Assembly: GCF_017255295.1 (NCBI RefSeq)
Contig: NZ_JAFKDE010000002.1
Span: forward strand, 839,789 to 903,788
Length of the DNA: 64,000 bases
Direction: 5' to 3'
Origin: Nitratireductor aquimarinus
GTDB lineage: Bacteria > Pseudomonadota > Alphaproteobacteria > Rhizobiales > Rhizobiaceae
A program made the translations under genes and the position numbers. Shown in pieces: positions 49,489 to 58,899 of this stretch. The notes under the pieces were generated by a model. The model saw only the letters and a program-made list of their open reading frames with translations, had not been told where the DNA came from and made no database searches. How positions within the stretch are numbered: the stretch's first letter is position 1; every line of letters starts with the position of its first letter.

Positions 49489-50433
49489 CGTGGCGATGTA
49501 TCCGGCGAACGCCGCCAGCATTGCGCCGCCAACCGCCTTTCCGGCGGGCAGGCGCAGGAAACCCAGAAGCGCCAGCGCAAGGCTCGCGCCCAGCATTACC
49601 CACATGTCGACGGAAATGATGCGCGGATCGACTGCGACCGGTGTGATCAGCGCCGTCAGTCCCATGATGCATGCGATGTTGAAGATGTTCGAGCCGACAA
49701 TGTTGCCCAGCGCCATCGTCGACTGACGCTTGATTGCTGCGGCCACGCTGGTTGCGAGCTCGGGCAGCGAAGTGCCAATGGCGACAATGGTCAGGCCGAT
49801 GGCGGCGTCGCTGACACCGAAGCTCTCAGCAATCCGCACGGCGCCGGCAACAGTCAGCTGCGCGGCGATGGGGAGGCCGACGACGCCGGCAACAAGATAG
49901 ATGATGACCCGTTTGCGGTCATGCGGTGCTTCCCCGATATCGTCATGGAAGTCGTGGTTTTCCGGAGCCCCGCTGCTTCTCGCATCGTAAATCTGCCAGG
50001 CGATGAAGGCGCAAAGACCTGCGAAGAGTGCAGCGCCTTCAAGCCGGGTGATGACGCCCCCCGCAAGCATCCACATGAAAACTGCCGTCGTACCCAGCAT
50101 GGCGACCAGATTGCGGCGCAGCCCCTTCTCATTGGAGATGACGGGGTAGATGAGCGCTGGCACGCCCAGCACCAGAAGCACATTGGCGATGTTGGAGCCA
50201 ACCACGTTGCCGACGGCAAGGCCAGGCGCGCCGGAAAGCGCAGCCTGCACGGATGTGAAAAGTTCAGGTGCGGAGGTTCCGAACGCCACCACGGTCAAGC
50301 CGATGATGAGAGGGGAAATTCCGAGATTCTCGGCAAGGCCGACGGCGCCCTTCACAAAGATGTCGCCTGCGAAGAATAGAAGCGTGACGCCGACTGCCAG
50401 CATAAGCAGACTGAAAAGCATGAATGTCCCCAT
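49480..50433 (-). CDS. Calcium/sodium antiporter (YrbG type)
   Basis: Inner-membrane CaCA exchanger of 317 residues with about ten helices arranged as two homologous halves. The paired alpha-repeat motifs are GTSAPELFTS with NVVGSNIANV, and GTSLPELATS with NIVGSNIFNI. The cation is inferred from the family. I used the ATG at 50433; the ATG four codons later (50421) has a better ribosome site (GGGGA) and is quite possible. Its stop lies in a tandem repeat array. Confidence 0.92.
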   Translation of the reverse strand: MGTFMLFSLLMLAVGVTLLFFAGDIFVKGAVGLAENLGISPLIIGLTVVAFGTSAPELFTSVQAALSGAPGLAVGNVVGSNIANVLLVLGVPALIYPVISNEKGLRRNLVAMLGTTAVFMWMLAGGVITRLEGAALFAGLCAFIAWQIYDARSSGAPENHDFHDDIGEAPHDRKRVIIYLVAGVVGLPIAAQLTVAGAVRIAESFGVSDAAIGLTIVAIGTSLPELATSVAAAIKRQSTMALGNIVGSNIFNIACIMGLTALITPVAVDPRIISVDMWVMLGASLALALLGFLRLPAGKAVGGAMLAAFAGYIATVF

Positions 50434-50723
50434 GTGATCCGCGATTTCTCGCGGTATATAGGTGCTCACCTGTCGGCCCCCAAGGCCCGGAAATAATTCT
50501 GTTGCCAAATTGCAACGTCAATTTTCCGCCTCATTGGCGCCCCCGAAAGACCTATTTTTGGGGCACGTTCAGCCTCATTTCACGCCCAGATAAGGGCATG
50601 CGACGTCGGGATAGCTTCCTCCCAAGGTTCCTGGCCTCGCCAGCGTGGTGCGTTTTACGGGCATGATGCTCAAGAGGGACGACCACAGCTTTGAAAATGC
50701 TAGTGGCTTAAGGAGTATGGACC

Positions 50724-51395
50724 ATGAAAGCCCATAAGAACGTCATTCTGTCGACGGCCGCAGCCGTTGGTTTTGTCGCAGTCGCAGGCGTTGCCAATGC
50801 AGCCGATGCGGTCATCGAGCAGCCGCCGGCACCGCCCGCAGCGCCGGTGATCTCCACCCCGATCAACAATTGGGAAGGCGGCTACGCCGGTATCGCACTC
50901 GGCTACGGCTTCTCTGGCGAAACCTCCGCCAACCAGCCGGTCGTCGGCAACGACATCGGCACCGATGGCTTCGTCGGCAACGGTTTTGCCGGTTGGAACT
51001 TCCAGTCCGGTAGCTTTGTCTACGGTGTTGAAGGTGATGTCGGTTACAACGGCATGAAGGGCACCAATGCCGGTGTCGAATCCAAGGGTGGCGTCGACGG
51101 TACGCTGCGCGCACGTCTTGGTGTTGCCGCGACCGACAACATCCTGATCTACGGTACGGCCGGTGGTGCTGCAGAGCGCCTGAAGGTTTCCGATGCAGCC
51201 GGTTCCGACACCAACACCATGCTCGGCTGGACGGCCGGCGCAGGTGTCGACGCCAAGCTGACCGAGCGCGTCTTCGGTCGCGTCGAGTATCGCTACACGA
51301 AGTTCGGCAGCGAGACGTTCAACACCGGTAGCGGTGCACAGGACGTCAGCGACAGCTCCAACAAGGTCATGTTCGGCCTTGGTATGCAGTTCTAA
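50724..51395 (+). CDS. Omp25/31-like outer-membrane beta-barrel protein
   Basis: A 223-residue barrel with a signal peptide ending near ANAA-DA (residue 28), a Pro-rich linker (EQPPAPPAAP), Gly/aromatic-rich strands and a C-terminal Phe (GLGMQF). The segments YGVEGDVGYNGMKG and VFGRVEYRYT pair with the barrel at 48.7-49.3 kb. AAGGAG precedes the ATG. The preceding 290 bases hold a weak hairpin near 50538-50563 and nothing else I recognise. Confidence 0.9.
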   Translation: MKAHKNVILSTAAAVGFVAVAGVANAADAVIEQPPAPPAAPVISTPINNWEGGYAGIALGYGFSGETSANQPVVGNDIGTDGFVGNGFAGWNFQSGSFVYGVEGDVGYNGMKGTNAGVESKGGVDGTLRARLGVAATDNILIYGTAGGAAERLKVSDAAGSDTNTMLGWTAGAGVDAKLTERVFGRVEYRYTKFGSETFNTGSGAQDVSDSSNKVMFGLGMQF

Positions 51396-51416
51396 TCGAA
51401 CTGAAGAGCAATCGGG

Positions 51417-51446
51417 AAAAGCCGGGCCATGCGCCCGGCTTTTTCT
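51417..51446 (+). terminator. Rho-independent terminator after the second Omp gene
   Basis: AAAAGCCGGGC and GCCCGGCTTTT form the stem around a 5-base loop, followed by TCTTTAT. It can act in both directions between the Omp gene and the convergent RNase gene. Confidence 0.9.
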
Positions 51447-51461
51447 TTATCTGCCGCTTCT

Positions 51462-52133
51462 TTATCTGCTGCGGGCCGGAGGCAGGAGAACGCGTTTGCT
51501 GCGGCAGTCCTTGCGGTCCACCGCTTCGCAGGCGCGGAATTCCATGTCCTTCGTCATGCAGATGCGCACCTCGCGCAGATAGCGCCTGTCGCAGGTGACC
51601 GCGATCGCATCCTTCTCCAGCCCCGGATTGGCGGCAAGGAAAGCCTCCTCCACGGCCTCAGGCGAGACCATCACCGGTTTTTCCAGGTTTCTGAATGCGG
51701 GCGGCGTCTCTACGCGCTCACGCGCCTTGCGGGTGAGGGCGAAATAGTCTTCCTGCGCAACGCCCGTGCACATGCCGTGCTTGCGCCACTGGTGCCCCAT
51801 CAGGCCGGCGGATGGCATGATGTCGCGATAGCGGTCTACCAGCGCGTTGGGCACGCGCTGCGGGCGTTTGGAGCGGCAATACTCCGGATAGCCATCCTCA
51901 TATTGCGGCCACAGACCGTGGACAACGAAGGCATAGGGACGTTCGCGCCCGCATTGCTGCCGGTTCGCGTCTGCGCCTTCAGCGGCGCAATAGCTGGGCG
52001 ACCAGCTCAGAGACAAGACGTAGAAGTCGAACACCCCAGTCGGCGCGCCGCGCTCGCCGGCAAGCGCCGGCGCAGCCCCTGACAGAATCAGACAGGCGAA
52101 AGCTGCGGCCCGCAGCCGTTTGCCAATGCGCAT
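51462..52133 (-). CDS. Periplasmic ribonuclease T2 family protein
   Basis: Exported RNase of 223 residues, with a signal peptide ending near ALAG (residue 26). The first active-site block is FVVHGLWPQ with His72. The second is HQWRKHGMC with His114, Lys118 and His119. In most T2 enzymes this block reads HEWxKHG; here the acidic residue is Gln115. Eight or more Cys suggest disulfides. The family degrades RNA outside the cytoplasm; full activity here is uncertain because of the substitution. A second small exported protein is encoded just upstream. Confidence 0.9.
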   Translation of the reverse strand: MRIGKRLRAAAFACLILSGAAPALAGERGAPTGVFDFYVLSLSWSPSYCAAEGADANRQQCGRERPYAFVVHGLWPQYEDGYPEYCRSKRPQRVPNALVDRYRDIMPSAGLMGHQWRKHGMCTGVAQEDYFALTRKARERVETPPAFRNLEKPVMVSPEAVEEAFLAANPGLEKDAIAVTCDRRYLREVRICMTKDMEFRACEAVDRKDCRSKRVLLPPARSR

Positions 52134-52156
52134 GGATTGCCCCGGAACTGAATTGC

Positions 52157-52594
52157 CTATCGCAGAACGCGGCAGCCGCCGTCATAGACGTTCCAGCGGT
52201 CGAAGCCGGAAACGCAAAACTCCACATTGTTGCCGAGGCCGGCAAAGCCCTGACCGTATTCGACCAGATACCAGATGGCGCGGTCGCGTCCGTCGGAGAG
52301 GCGTGCCGTCGCACGGCAATAGCGCCGCTCGATGGGGCTGTCTGCCGAAGACGGGTTGTAGCGGGTCTGATAGGCGCCGTGGAAATCGACGATGTCGACA
52401 TTCGGCAGATTCGGTACGTGGGTGACCTGATAGCGAAAACGCTTCTGGATCGTCGACTGGACGCCTGCATCCGCGCAGACATCACCGGTCGCGCCATAGG
52501 CGCCAACCGGATCGGCCGCTTGCGCCTGCATTGGAATGAATGCGGTGGCGAAAATTGCGGCGAGGCTGGCTGCCAGAGCCTTGAAGCGCGCCAT
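52157..52594 (-). CDS. Small exported protein of unknown function
   Basis: A 145-residue protein with a clear signal peptide ending near AQAA-DP (residue 27). The mature part has four Cys (VCADAG, RRYCRAT, VEFCVSG, GGCRVLR), likely two disulfides, and is rich in Tyr and Arg. I do not recognise a domain. It lies 23 bases upstream of the RNase T2 gene on the same strand, so the two are probably made together in the periplasm. Confidence 0.75.
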   Translation of the reverse strand: MARFKALAASLAAIFATAFIPMQAQAADPVGAYGATGDVCADAGVQSTIQKRFRYQVTHVPNLPNVDIVDFHGAYQTRYNPSSADSPIERRYCRATARLSDGRDRAIWYLVEYGQGFAGLGNNVEFCVSGFDRWNVYDGGCRVLR

Positions 52595-52675
52595 GAGACT
52601 GTCTCCCGGATGAGTGTTACCGTGTAATGCGTAGAGTTTTGCGCCAGCCCGTCTTCGGGGTCAAGCGCGGGCGGG

Positions 52676-53524
52676 TCATTCTGCCGCCAGCCTTTCGATG
52701 CTCCAGCGTCCCTTGCCATTGTCGCCGAGTATGCTGGCGAGCGGCGGCAGGACGGTTTCCATTTCCTTCTGCAGCACGAAGGGCGGGTTGACGATGATCA
52801 TTCCCGTGCCGTCGAGGCGCGGTTCGGATGAGGGCGCGCGCAGCTGCAGCCGGATGTCGATCACATCGGCGATGCCGCTGTCGGCAAGCGTCTTGCGGAA
52901 GGCGTCGACCGCCCTGTGGTCCTTGATCGGGTACCAGATGGCATAGATGCCGCCCGGCCAACGCGCATGTGCTTTCTGAAGCCTGGCCGCGATGCGTGTG
53001 AACTCGCCTTCCTGCTCGAAGGGCGGGTCAATGAGGACCAGTCCACGCTTTTCCTTCGGCGGCAGATGCGCGCCGAGCGCCAGCCAGCCGTCTAGCTCGA
53101 TCACGCGTGTCTGGAAATCGCCGGCGAATTCCTCTTTCAGACGGGCGGCGTCCTGCGGGTGCAGCTCGACGGCGGTCAGGCGGTCCTGTTTGCGCAGGAG
53201 GTGGCGTGTGACGCGGGGCGAGCCCGGATAGCGCTGGATGCCGCCTTCCTGATTCACTGCGTGAACGGCATCGAGCAAGGGATTCAAAAGGCTGGCGGTT
53301 TCAGCGTCGAGCGAAGCCTCCATCAGCCGTCCGATGCCGCCCTGCCATTCACCCGTCTTCTGCGCCTCCTCGGAAGAAAGGTCATAGAGGCCGATGCCGG
53401 CATGGGTGTCGATGACGCGAAAGGCTTTGTCCTTGCGCTTCAGATATTCGACGATGCGCGCCAGCACTGCGTGTTTGACCACATCCGCAAAGTTTCCGGC
53501 GTGATAGACGTGACGATAGTTCAT
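52676..53524 (-). CDS. rlmJ: 23S rRNA (adenine(2030)-N(6))-methyltransferase RlmJ
   Basis: Methylates A2030 of 23S rRNA. The protein starts MNYRHVYHAGNFADVVKH, a family signature, and carries the catalytic LIDPPFEQEGEF (DPPY/F motif). The ATG at 53524 gives 282 residues, the family size; the open frame continues to 54610 only as a shadow of the divergent oxidoreductase gene. 84 bases separate the two starts. Confidence 0.94.
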   Translation of the reverse strand: MNYRHVYHAGNFADVVKHAVLARIVEYLKRKDKAFRVIDTHAGIGLYDLSSEEAQKTGEWQGGIGRLMEASLDAETASLLNPLLDAVHAVNQEGGIQRYPGSPRVTRHLLRKQDRLTAVELHPQDAARLKEEFAGDFQTRVIELDGWLALGAHLPPKEKRGLVLIDPPFEQEGEFTRIAARLQKAHARWPGGIYAIWYPIKDHRAVDAFRKTLADSGIADVIDIRLQLRAPSSEPRLDGTGMIIVNPPFVLQKEMETVLPPLASILGDNGKGRWSIERLAAE

Positions 53525-53608
53525 GTTACCCACTTCGGTGGCGTTTGCACCTGATTTTCTGAAAACTGGCTCTACGCGTGTGCAGAGAAAATCGCTAGTG
53601 TCCCCGCC

Positions 53609-55711
53609 ATGAACACACACGCAAACATCCATATCGGACATTCGGCCTGCCCGCATGACTGCCCCTCGACCTGTGCGCTCGACGTTGAGGTGAAGGACGG
53701 TCGCATCGGTCGCGTTTATGGCGCGAAGGACAATAGCTACACCGCCGGCGTGATCTGCGCCAAGGTGGCGCGCTATTCGGAGCGTATCCATCACCCGGAC
53801 CGGCTTTTGAAGCCACGGGTGCGTTCGGGCGCGAAGGGTGAGGGCAACTGGAAGGAAGCGAGCTGGGACGCCGCGCTCGATCTGGTGGCGGAAGCCTTCC
53901 TCAAGGCCGAGGAAAAGCATGGAAGCGAGGCCATCTGGCCTTACTACTATGCCGGGACGATGGGGCTTGTGCAGCGCGACTCCATCGACAGGCTGCGCCA
54001 CGCCAAGCGCTATTCGGGCTTCTTCGGCACGGTCTGCACCAATGCGGCATGGACGGGTTTCGTGATGGGGGCGGGCGATCTGCGCGGTCCCGATCCGCGC
54101 GAGATGGCCAAATCCGACTGCGTGGTGATCTGGGGCACCAACGCGGTTGCCACACAGGTCAATGTGATGACGCACGCGATCCGCGCGCGCAAGGAGCGCG
54201 GCGCGAAGATCGTGGTGATCGACGTCTACGACAACGCCACCATGAAACAGGCGGATATCGGCCTCGTCCTTAAGCCGGGAACGGACGCCGCGCTGGCCTG
54301 CGCGACGATGCATGTTCTCTTCCGTGAAGGGCTGGCGGACCGGGCATTTCTCGCAAAATACACGGATGACCCCGCCGGGCTCGAGGCGCATCTTGCAACG
54401 CGCACGCCCGAATGGGCGTCTGCCATCACCGGCCTTTCGGTGGCGGAAATCGAGACCTTCGCACGGCTGGTGGGCGAGACGAAGCGCACCTTCTTCCGCC
54501 TCGGCTACGGCTTTACGCGCAATCGCAACGGCGTGGTGAACATGCACGCGGCCCTGTCTGTCGCCGCCGTCACCGGCTGCTGGCAATATGAGGGTGGTGG
54601 CGCGTTCCACTCCAATTCATCGATCTTTCGGCTGGACAAGTCACTGATCGAGGGCGAGGCGCTGCGCGATCCCGCGATCCGCTCGCTCGATCAATCGCAG
54701 ATCGGCCGCATTCTCACCAATGATGAAGAGGCGCTGCGTGGCGGCCCGCCGGTCACCGCGCTTCTGATCCAGAACACCAATCCGGCCAACATCGCGCCGG
54801 AGCAACGGCTGGTGAAAGAGGGCTTCCTGCGCGAAGATCTCTTCACCTGTGTGCACGAGCAGTTCATGACCGACACGGCGAAGCTTGCCGATGTGGTTCT
54901 GCCGGCCACCATGTTCCTGGAGCATGACGACATCTATCGCGGCGGCGGCCACCAGCACATCGTGCTCGGCCCCAAACTGGTGGATGCGCCGGGCGAGGCG
55001 CGCGAGAACATCTTTGTCATCGAAGAACTGGCAAAACGCCTCGGCGTTGCCGATCAGCCCGGCTTCGGGCTCTCCGCGCGTGCGCATGTGGACTGGATGC
55101 TGGAGCGCCGTGGCCTCGGTGATTTCGACAGTCTCAAGGAAGAGCGCTGGGCCGATGTGCAGCCGGATTTCGACACAGCCCATTTCGTCAACGGGTTCGG
55201 TCATCCGGATGGCAAGTTCCGTTTCCGCCCGGACTGGACCGGCACGCCCGCGCCCAATCGTCCACCCGCATCCATCGGATTGCAGGGGCCGCATCAGCGT
55301 ATGCCGGAATTCCCCGACCATATGGATTTCATCGAGACGGCCGATCCCGAGCATCCCTTCAGGCTCGCCACTTCGCCCGCGCGCACCTTCCTGAATTCGA
55401 GCTTTACGGAGACGCCGGGCTCGATCAAACGGGAAGGACGCCCGGAACTGATGCTGCATCCCGACGACGCCGCCGGGCTTGGGCTTTCTGTCGGAGACCG
55501 CGTGGAAATCGGCAATCAGCGCGGCGAGGTGGTGCTTCACGTCAAGCTGTTCGATGGCGTGCGGCGCGGCGTGGTGATCGCCGAAGGCATCTGGCCGAAC
55601 ACCGCTCATGAACGCGGTGAGGGCATCAACGTGCTGACGGGAGCCGATTCCATCGCACCTTACGGCGGCGCAGCGTTCCATGACACGAAGGTCTGGGTGC
55701 GGGCCGTCTGA
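53609..55711 (+). CDS. Molybdopterin-dependent oxidoreductase
   Basis: A 700-residue member of the DMSO-reductase superfamily with unknown substrate. The N-terminus binds a [4Fe-4S] cluster through CPHDCPSTC and a fourth Cys in GVICAKVARY. The molybdopterin core follows, and the C-terminal dinucleotide-binding domain includes HPDDAAGLGLSVGDRVEI. No twin-arginine signal is seen, so it is probably cytoplasmic. No partner electron-transfer subunit is adjacent. It depends on the Mo cofactor made with moaD and moaE at 44 kb. Confidence 0.9.
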   Translation: MNTHANIHIGHSACPHDCPSTCALDVEVKDGRIGRVYGAKDNSYTAGVICAKVARYSERIHHPDRLLKPRVRSGAKGEGNWKEASWDAALDLVAEAFLKAEEKHGSEAIWPYYYAGTMGLVQRDSIDRLRHAKRYSGFFGTVCTNAAWTGFVMGAGDLRGPDPREMAKSDCVVIWGTNAVATQVNVMTHAIRARKERGAKIVVIDVYDNATMKQADIGLVLKPGTDAALACATMHVLFREGLADRAFLAKYTDDPAGLEAHLATRTPEWASAITGLSVAEIETFARLVGETKRTFFRLGYGFTRNRNGVVNMHAALSVAAVTGCWQYEGGGAFHSNSSIFRLDKSLIEGEALRDPAIRSLDQSQIGRILTNDEEALRGGPPVTALLIQNTNPANIAPEQRLVKEGFLREDLFTCVHEQFMTDTAKLADVVLPATMFLEHDDIYRGGGHQHIVLGPKLVDAPGEARENIFVIEELAKRLGVADQPGFGLSARAHVDWMLERRGLGDFDSLKEERWADVQPDFDTAHFVNGFGHPDGKFRFRPDWTGTPAPNRPPASIGLQGPHQRMPEFPDHMDFIETADPEHPFRLATSPARTFLNSSFTETPGSIKREGRPELMLHPDDAAGLGLSVGDRVEIGNQRGEVVLHVKLFDGVRRGVVIAEGIWPNTAHERGEGINVLTGADSIAPYGGAAFHDTKVWVRAV

Positions 55712-55831
55712 AGCGTTTTTCAGACCTGTCAGAAAGGACGAAGCCGCTCAATGCACTGGCTTCGTCCGTGTTTCTGGGTGGCAGCGCCTGCCCAGACGCG
55801 ACGATGCATGACACCGCATTGCATTAACGCG

Positions 55832-55954
55832 GTGCGTGGTTCGACAGGCTCACCATGAGGGAGGGCGTTGGTCGTCAAACGCGGCGCAGTGCCTTTGTTC
55901 AGAGCTTCTCGCCAGCCACGGCCACCCTCATGGTGAGCCTGTCGAACCACGCAC
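55832..55954. repeat. 30-base perfect inverted repeat with 63-base centre
   Basis: The left arm (55832-55861) begins GTGCGTGGTTCGACAGG and continues CTCACCATGAGGG; the right arm (55925-55954) is its exact complement. The repeat lies in the 253-base gap between the oxidoreductase gene and the DUF1801 gene. The motif is of the REP/BIME kind seen widely in Rhizobiales intergenic regions (recalled, not searched). Confidence 0.9.
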
Positions 55955-55964
55955 AGCTTGAACG

Positions 55965-56387
55965 TCAGGAGCGCTTCTGGTGATAGGTCAATGCCAAGGC
56001 AAGACAATGGCTTAGGGCGTCTTCCGGAATCACTTCGTCAGGCCGGAAGAGCAGTGCGCGGTTGCCTTCGAAAGTGAAGCGGTCGGGATAGTGCTCGCGG
56101 AATTGCCGGATGAGCGATGTCTGGCAGTGGACGAAAAGCGCCCAGCCATCTGACGGAGATTTGGGAATGCCCAGCCGGATCGTGCTGCCGGACCTGGTCT
56201 CCGGCGTCAGATAGGCGGGCTGGCCCCATTTCAGCGTTTCCTCGATCCGGCCAATGCCTGCGGTGCGGCGGGCCGTCTCGAAGATCAGTTCACGGACGCG
56301 AAGCAATTGCGGCCGAACGGCATCGGGAAAGGCTGCAAAGGCAGCCGCGATGGCAGGCGAAGGGAAGGGCGGTTCGGTTGCGCTCAA
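55965..56387 (-). CDS. DUF1801 domain-containing protein
   Basis: A 140-residue protein of the DUF1801 type, recognised by RIEETLKWGQPAYLT and the following beta-rich stretch (STIRLGIPK, WALFVHCQTSL). The fold is related to YdhG; function is unknown. The only ATG in frame lies inside purN, so I propose the TTG at 56387, 11 bases after the purN stop. Probably co-transcribed with purM-purN. Confidence 0.75.
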   Translation of the reverse strand: MSATEPPFPSPAIAAAFAAFPDAVRPQLLRVRELIFETARRTAGIGRIEETLKWGQPAYLTPETRSGSTIRLGIPKSPSDGWALFVHCQTSLIRQFREHYPDRFTFEGNRALLFRPDEVIPEDALSHCLALALTYHQKRS

Positions 56388-56397
56388 CCTGCCGCCC

Positions 56398-57072
56398 TTA
56401 GTCCCGGCGCTGGCCGGGTGAAACGATGGCAAGATCGCCGCGTTCCTCGTCGACGCCGGAGAATACGGCTGCGCCGCCGGACATGCGCACCTTGCCTTCA
56501 ACGAGGTAGCGAAGCGCCAGCGGATAGAGACGGTGCTCCACCTTGAGTACGCGCGCGCCCAGCGTTTCCTCGGTGTCGTTGCTCAGAACCGGCACGGCTG
56601 CCTGCGCGATGATCGGTCCCTCATCCATTTCCGGCGTGACGAAATGAACGGTGCAGCCATGAACGCGCACGCCATTTGCGAGCGCCCGGGCATGGGTGTC
56701 GAGCCCGCGGAAACTGGGCAGAAGGGCCGGGTGGATGTTGATCATCCGGCCTTTCCACTTCTGAACGAATTCCGGTGTCAGAAGGCGCATGTAACCGGCA
56801 AGGCAGACGATTTCGGCCTTCAGTTCGGTCAGCGCCTCGTGGATTGCCGCGTCATGCGCTGCACGACCGTCATACTCGCGCGAAGGCACAACCCTGGTGG
56901 GGATGCTGTGGGTTTCGGCGATCTCGAGGCCGCGCGCATCGGCGCGGTTGGAGATGACACCAACGATCTCGGCGGGAAAGGCAGGGTCGATGGCAGCGGC
57001 AACCAGCGCCGCCATGTTCGAACCACGGCCGGAGATGAGGATCGCAACCCGTTTGCGCGCGCGCCTGGTCAT
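56398..57072 (-). CDS. purN: Phosphoribosylglycinamide formyltransferase
   Basis: Transfers formyl from 10-formyl-THF to GAR, the third step of purine synthesis. It has LISGRGSNM near the start, the catalytic stretch [13 protein letters not shown] and [13 protein letters not shown]. The 224 residues are typical. The ATG overlaps the purM stop by 4 bases, coupling two purine steps. Confidence 0.96.
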   Translation of the reverse strand: MTRRARKRVAILISGRGSNMAALVAAAIDPAFPAEIVGVISNRADARGLEIAETHSIPTRVVPSREYDGRAAHDAAIHEALTELKAEIVCLAGYMRLLTPEFVQKWKGRMINIHPALLPSFRGLDTHARALANGVRVHGCTVHFVTPEMDEGPIIAQAAVPVLSNDTEETLGARVLKVEHRLYPLALRYLVEGKVRMSGGAAVFSGVDEERGDLAIVSPGQRRD

Positions 57073-58136
57073 AGGTCGAGTTCACCGCGATAGGTGACGC
57101 CGGCTGCCTGACGCGGCACGATCTGGCCGAGCATGGTGACGCTCTCGCCCGCTTCCTGAAGCAGGGCTGCGATCTGCGCGGCCTCATCGGCAGCCACGGC
57201 AACAACCATGCCGATGCCGCAGTTGAAGGTGGAAAGCATCTCGCGCTCGGCAACGCCGCCCGTCCCGGCAAGCCAGGAGAAGACCGGCGGCACGTCGATC
57301 GCATCGAGGTCGATCTCCGCTGCCAGATGATCAGGCAGAACGCGCGGCAGGTTTTCAGGGAAACCGCCACCGGTGATATGGGCAAGCGCCTTGATGCCCC
57401 AGGCGGCTTTCAGCGTCGCGAGCAGGGATTTGACGTAGATGCGCGTCGGCTCCAGCAGCGCCTCGCCGAGCGTCTGCCCGGGGGCGAAGGGAGCCTTGTC
57501 GCTCCATTCGAGCCCGGCATCGGAAACGATGCGGCGCACAAGCGAGAAACCGTTGGAATGGACGCCGGAGGAGGCGAGGCCGAGCAGAACGTCGCCCTCG
57601 GCAATGTCGCCGGTGGGCAGAAGCCTGCCACGCTCGGCCGCGCCCACGGCGAAGCCGGCGAGATCGTAATCATCACCGTGATACATGCCGGGCATTTCCG
57701 CCGTTTCGCCGCCGATCAGCGCACAGCCTGCCTGCTTGCAGCCTTCCGCAATGCCCGAAACGATGGCCGCGCCCTGATCGGGATCGAGCTTGCCGGTGGC
57801 GAAATAGTCGAGGAAGAAGAGGGGTTCTGCGCCCTGAACGACCAGATCGTTCACGCACATGGCCACAAGGTCGATGCCGACCGTATCGTGCTTGTCCGCT
57901 TCGATGGCAATCTTGAGCTTGGTGCCGACGCCATCATTGGCAGCCACCAGCACCGGGTCGGTGAAGCCCGCCGCCTTGAGGTCGAACAGGCCGCCAAAGC
58001 CGCCGATCTCGCTGTCAGCGCCCGGACGGCGCGTCGCGCGCACCATGGGCTTGATCTTGTCCACCAGCCGGCTGCCCGCATCGATGTCGACGCCCGCATC
58101 CGCGTAGGTAAGGCCGTTCTTGGGTTCCTGAGCCAT
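57069..58136 (-). CDS. purM: Phosphoribosylformylglycinamidine cyclo-ligase
   Basis: ATP-dependent ring closure of FGAM to AIR in purine synthesis. It begins [21 protein letters not shown], with the family stretches [27 protein letters not shown] and [16 protein letters not shown] used the ATG at 58136, giving 355 residues; the frame to 58211 adds an unlikely basic leader. It is transcribed with purN. Confidence 0.96.
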   Translation of the reverse strand: MAQEPKNGLTYADAGVDIDAGSRLVDKIKPMVRATRRPGADSEIGGFGGLFDLKAAGFTDPVLVAANDGVGTKLKIAIEADKHDTVGIDLVAMCVNDLVVQGAEPLFFLDYFATGKLDPDQGAAIVSGIAEGCKQAGCALIGGETAEMPGMYHGDDYDLAGFAVGAAERGRLLPTGDIAEGDVLLGLASSGVHSNGFSLVRRIVSDAGLEWSDKAPFAPGQTLGEALLEPTRIYVKSLLATLKAAWGIKALAHITGGGFPENLPRVLPDHLAAEIDLDAIDVPPVFSWLAGTGGVAEREMLSTFNCGIGMVVAVAADEAAQIAALLQEAGESVTMLGQIVPRQAAGVTYRGELDL

Positions 58137-58341
58137 ATCGTTCTCGCCGCCGCGTTTTTCTGGGCTTCTTGCATGAAGGCGGCGCTTCCGCAAGGCGCGA
58201 GATATCAACAAGCTGGCCTATTGAAAGCGCGGGGCTCTCCCACAATCTGAGAAAGCCTGCGATAAGTGTGCGCCGAAACGTGGTCTGGCCGCAATGGTCC
58301 GATAGGAGGCGCGAGACGGGCGCGAGGCTGGAGTAGGAACC

Positions 58342-58899
58342 ATGACGATACCCAACGTCATAACATTGATGCGCTTTATTCTGGTGCCGGGTGTGGTGTT
58401 TGCGCTTCTGACCGGTGACAATGGCTGGGCGTTTGCCGGGTTCCTGATCGCCGGCATTTCCGATGGCGTGGACGGTTTCATTGCGCGCCATTTCAACCAG
58501 CGCACGGAACTGGGCGCTTATCTGGACCCGATTGCCGACAAGCTGCTGCTGGTCAGCGTCTTTGTCGTGCTGGGCTACATGATGGAGCTGCCCCTGTGGC
58601 TGGTGATCGCCGTGGTGTCGCGCGATGCGCTCATCATTGGCGGCGTGCTGTTGGCCAATGTGATGGGGCATCCCGTGGCCATGAAGCCGCTGTTCGTCTC
58701 CAAGGCCAACACGCTGGCGCAGATATTGCTGGCGCTTCTCGTGCTGGCCGAACTTGCCTTTGGATATAGTTCCGGTGCCGTGCGACTGTGGCTGATCGTG
58801 GCCACCGGCCTCTTGACCGTGGCTTCCGGAGCGGCCTATCTCATCGCCTGGATCAAGCACATGAGTGGATACGCAGAAAGTGACGCCGAAGGACACTGA
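58342..58899 (+). CDS. CDP-alcohol phosphatidyltransferase family protein
   Basis: Membrane enzyme of 185 residues with the signature DGVDGFIAR and GAYLDPIADKLLL and about five hydrophobic segments. It is a second PgsA-like protein beside the one at 44.8 kb, so it may make phosphatidylglycerol phosphate or another phospholipid; the acceptor cannot be told. The next gene overlaps its end by 35 bases, in the order CDP-alcohol transferase, AI-2E family permease, hdaA. Confidence 0.88.
   Translation: MTIPNVITLMRFILVPGVVFALLTGDNGWAFAGFLIAGISDGVDGFIARHFNQRTELGAYLDPIADKLLLVSVFVVLGYMMELPLWLVIAVVSRDALIIGGVLLANVMGHPVAMKPLFVSKANTLAQILLALLVLAELAFGYSSGAVRLWLIVATGLLTVASGAAYLIAWIKHMSGYAESDAEGH

Noticed and set aside
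49411..50379. 322-residue open frame opposite the antiporter, starting with a repeated Arg-Asp-Pro-Glu segment
   Set aside because: The repeat is the tandem DNA array and the rest is antisense to a clear antiporter. No ribosome site.
50538..50563. Weak hairpin GCCCC...GGGGC before the second Omp gene
   Set aside because: Short stem with mismatch and no gene end nearby; not supported as a terminator.
52676..54610. N-terminal extension of rlmJ
   Set aside because: The extension lies opposite the molybdoenzyme gene; RlmJ proteins start MNYRHVYHAGNF, found at 53524.
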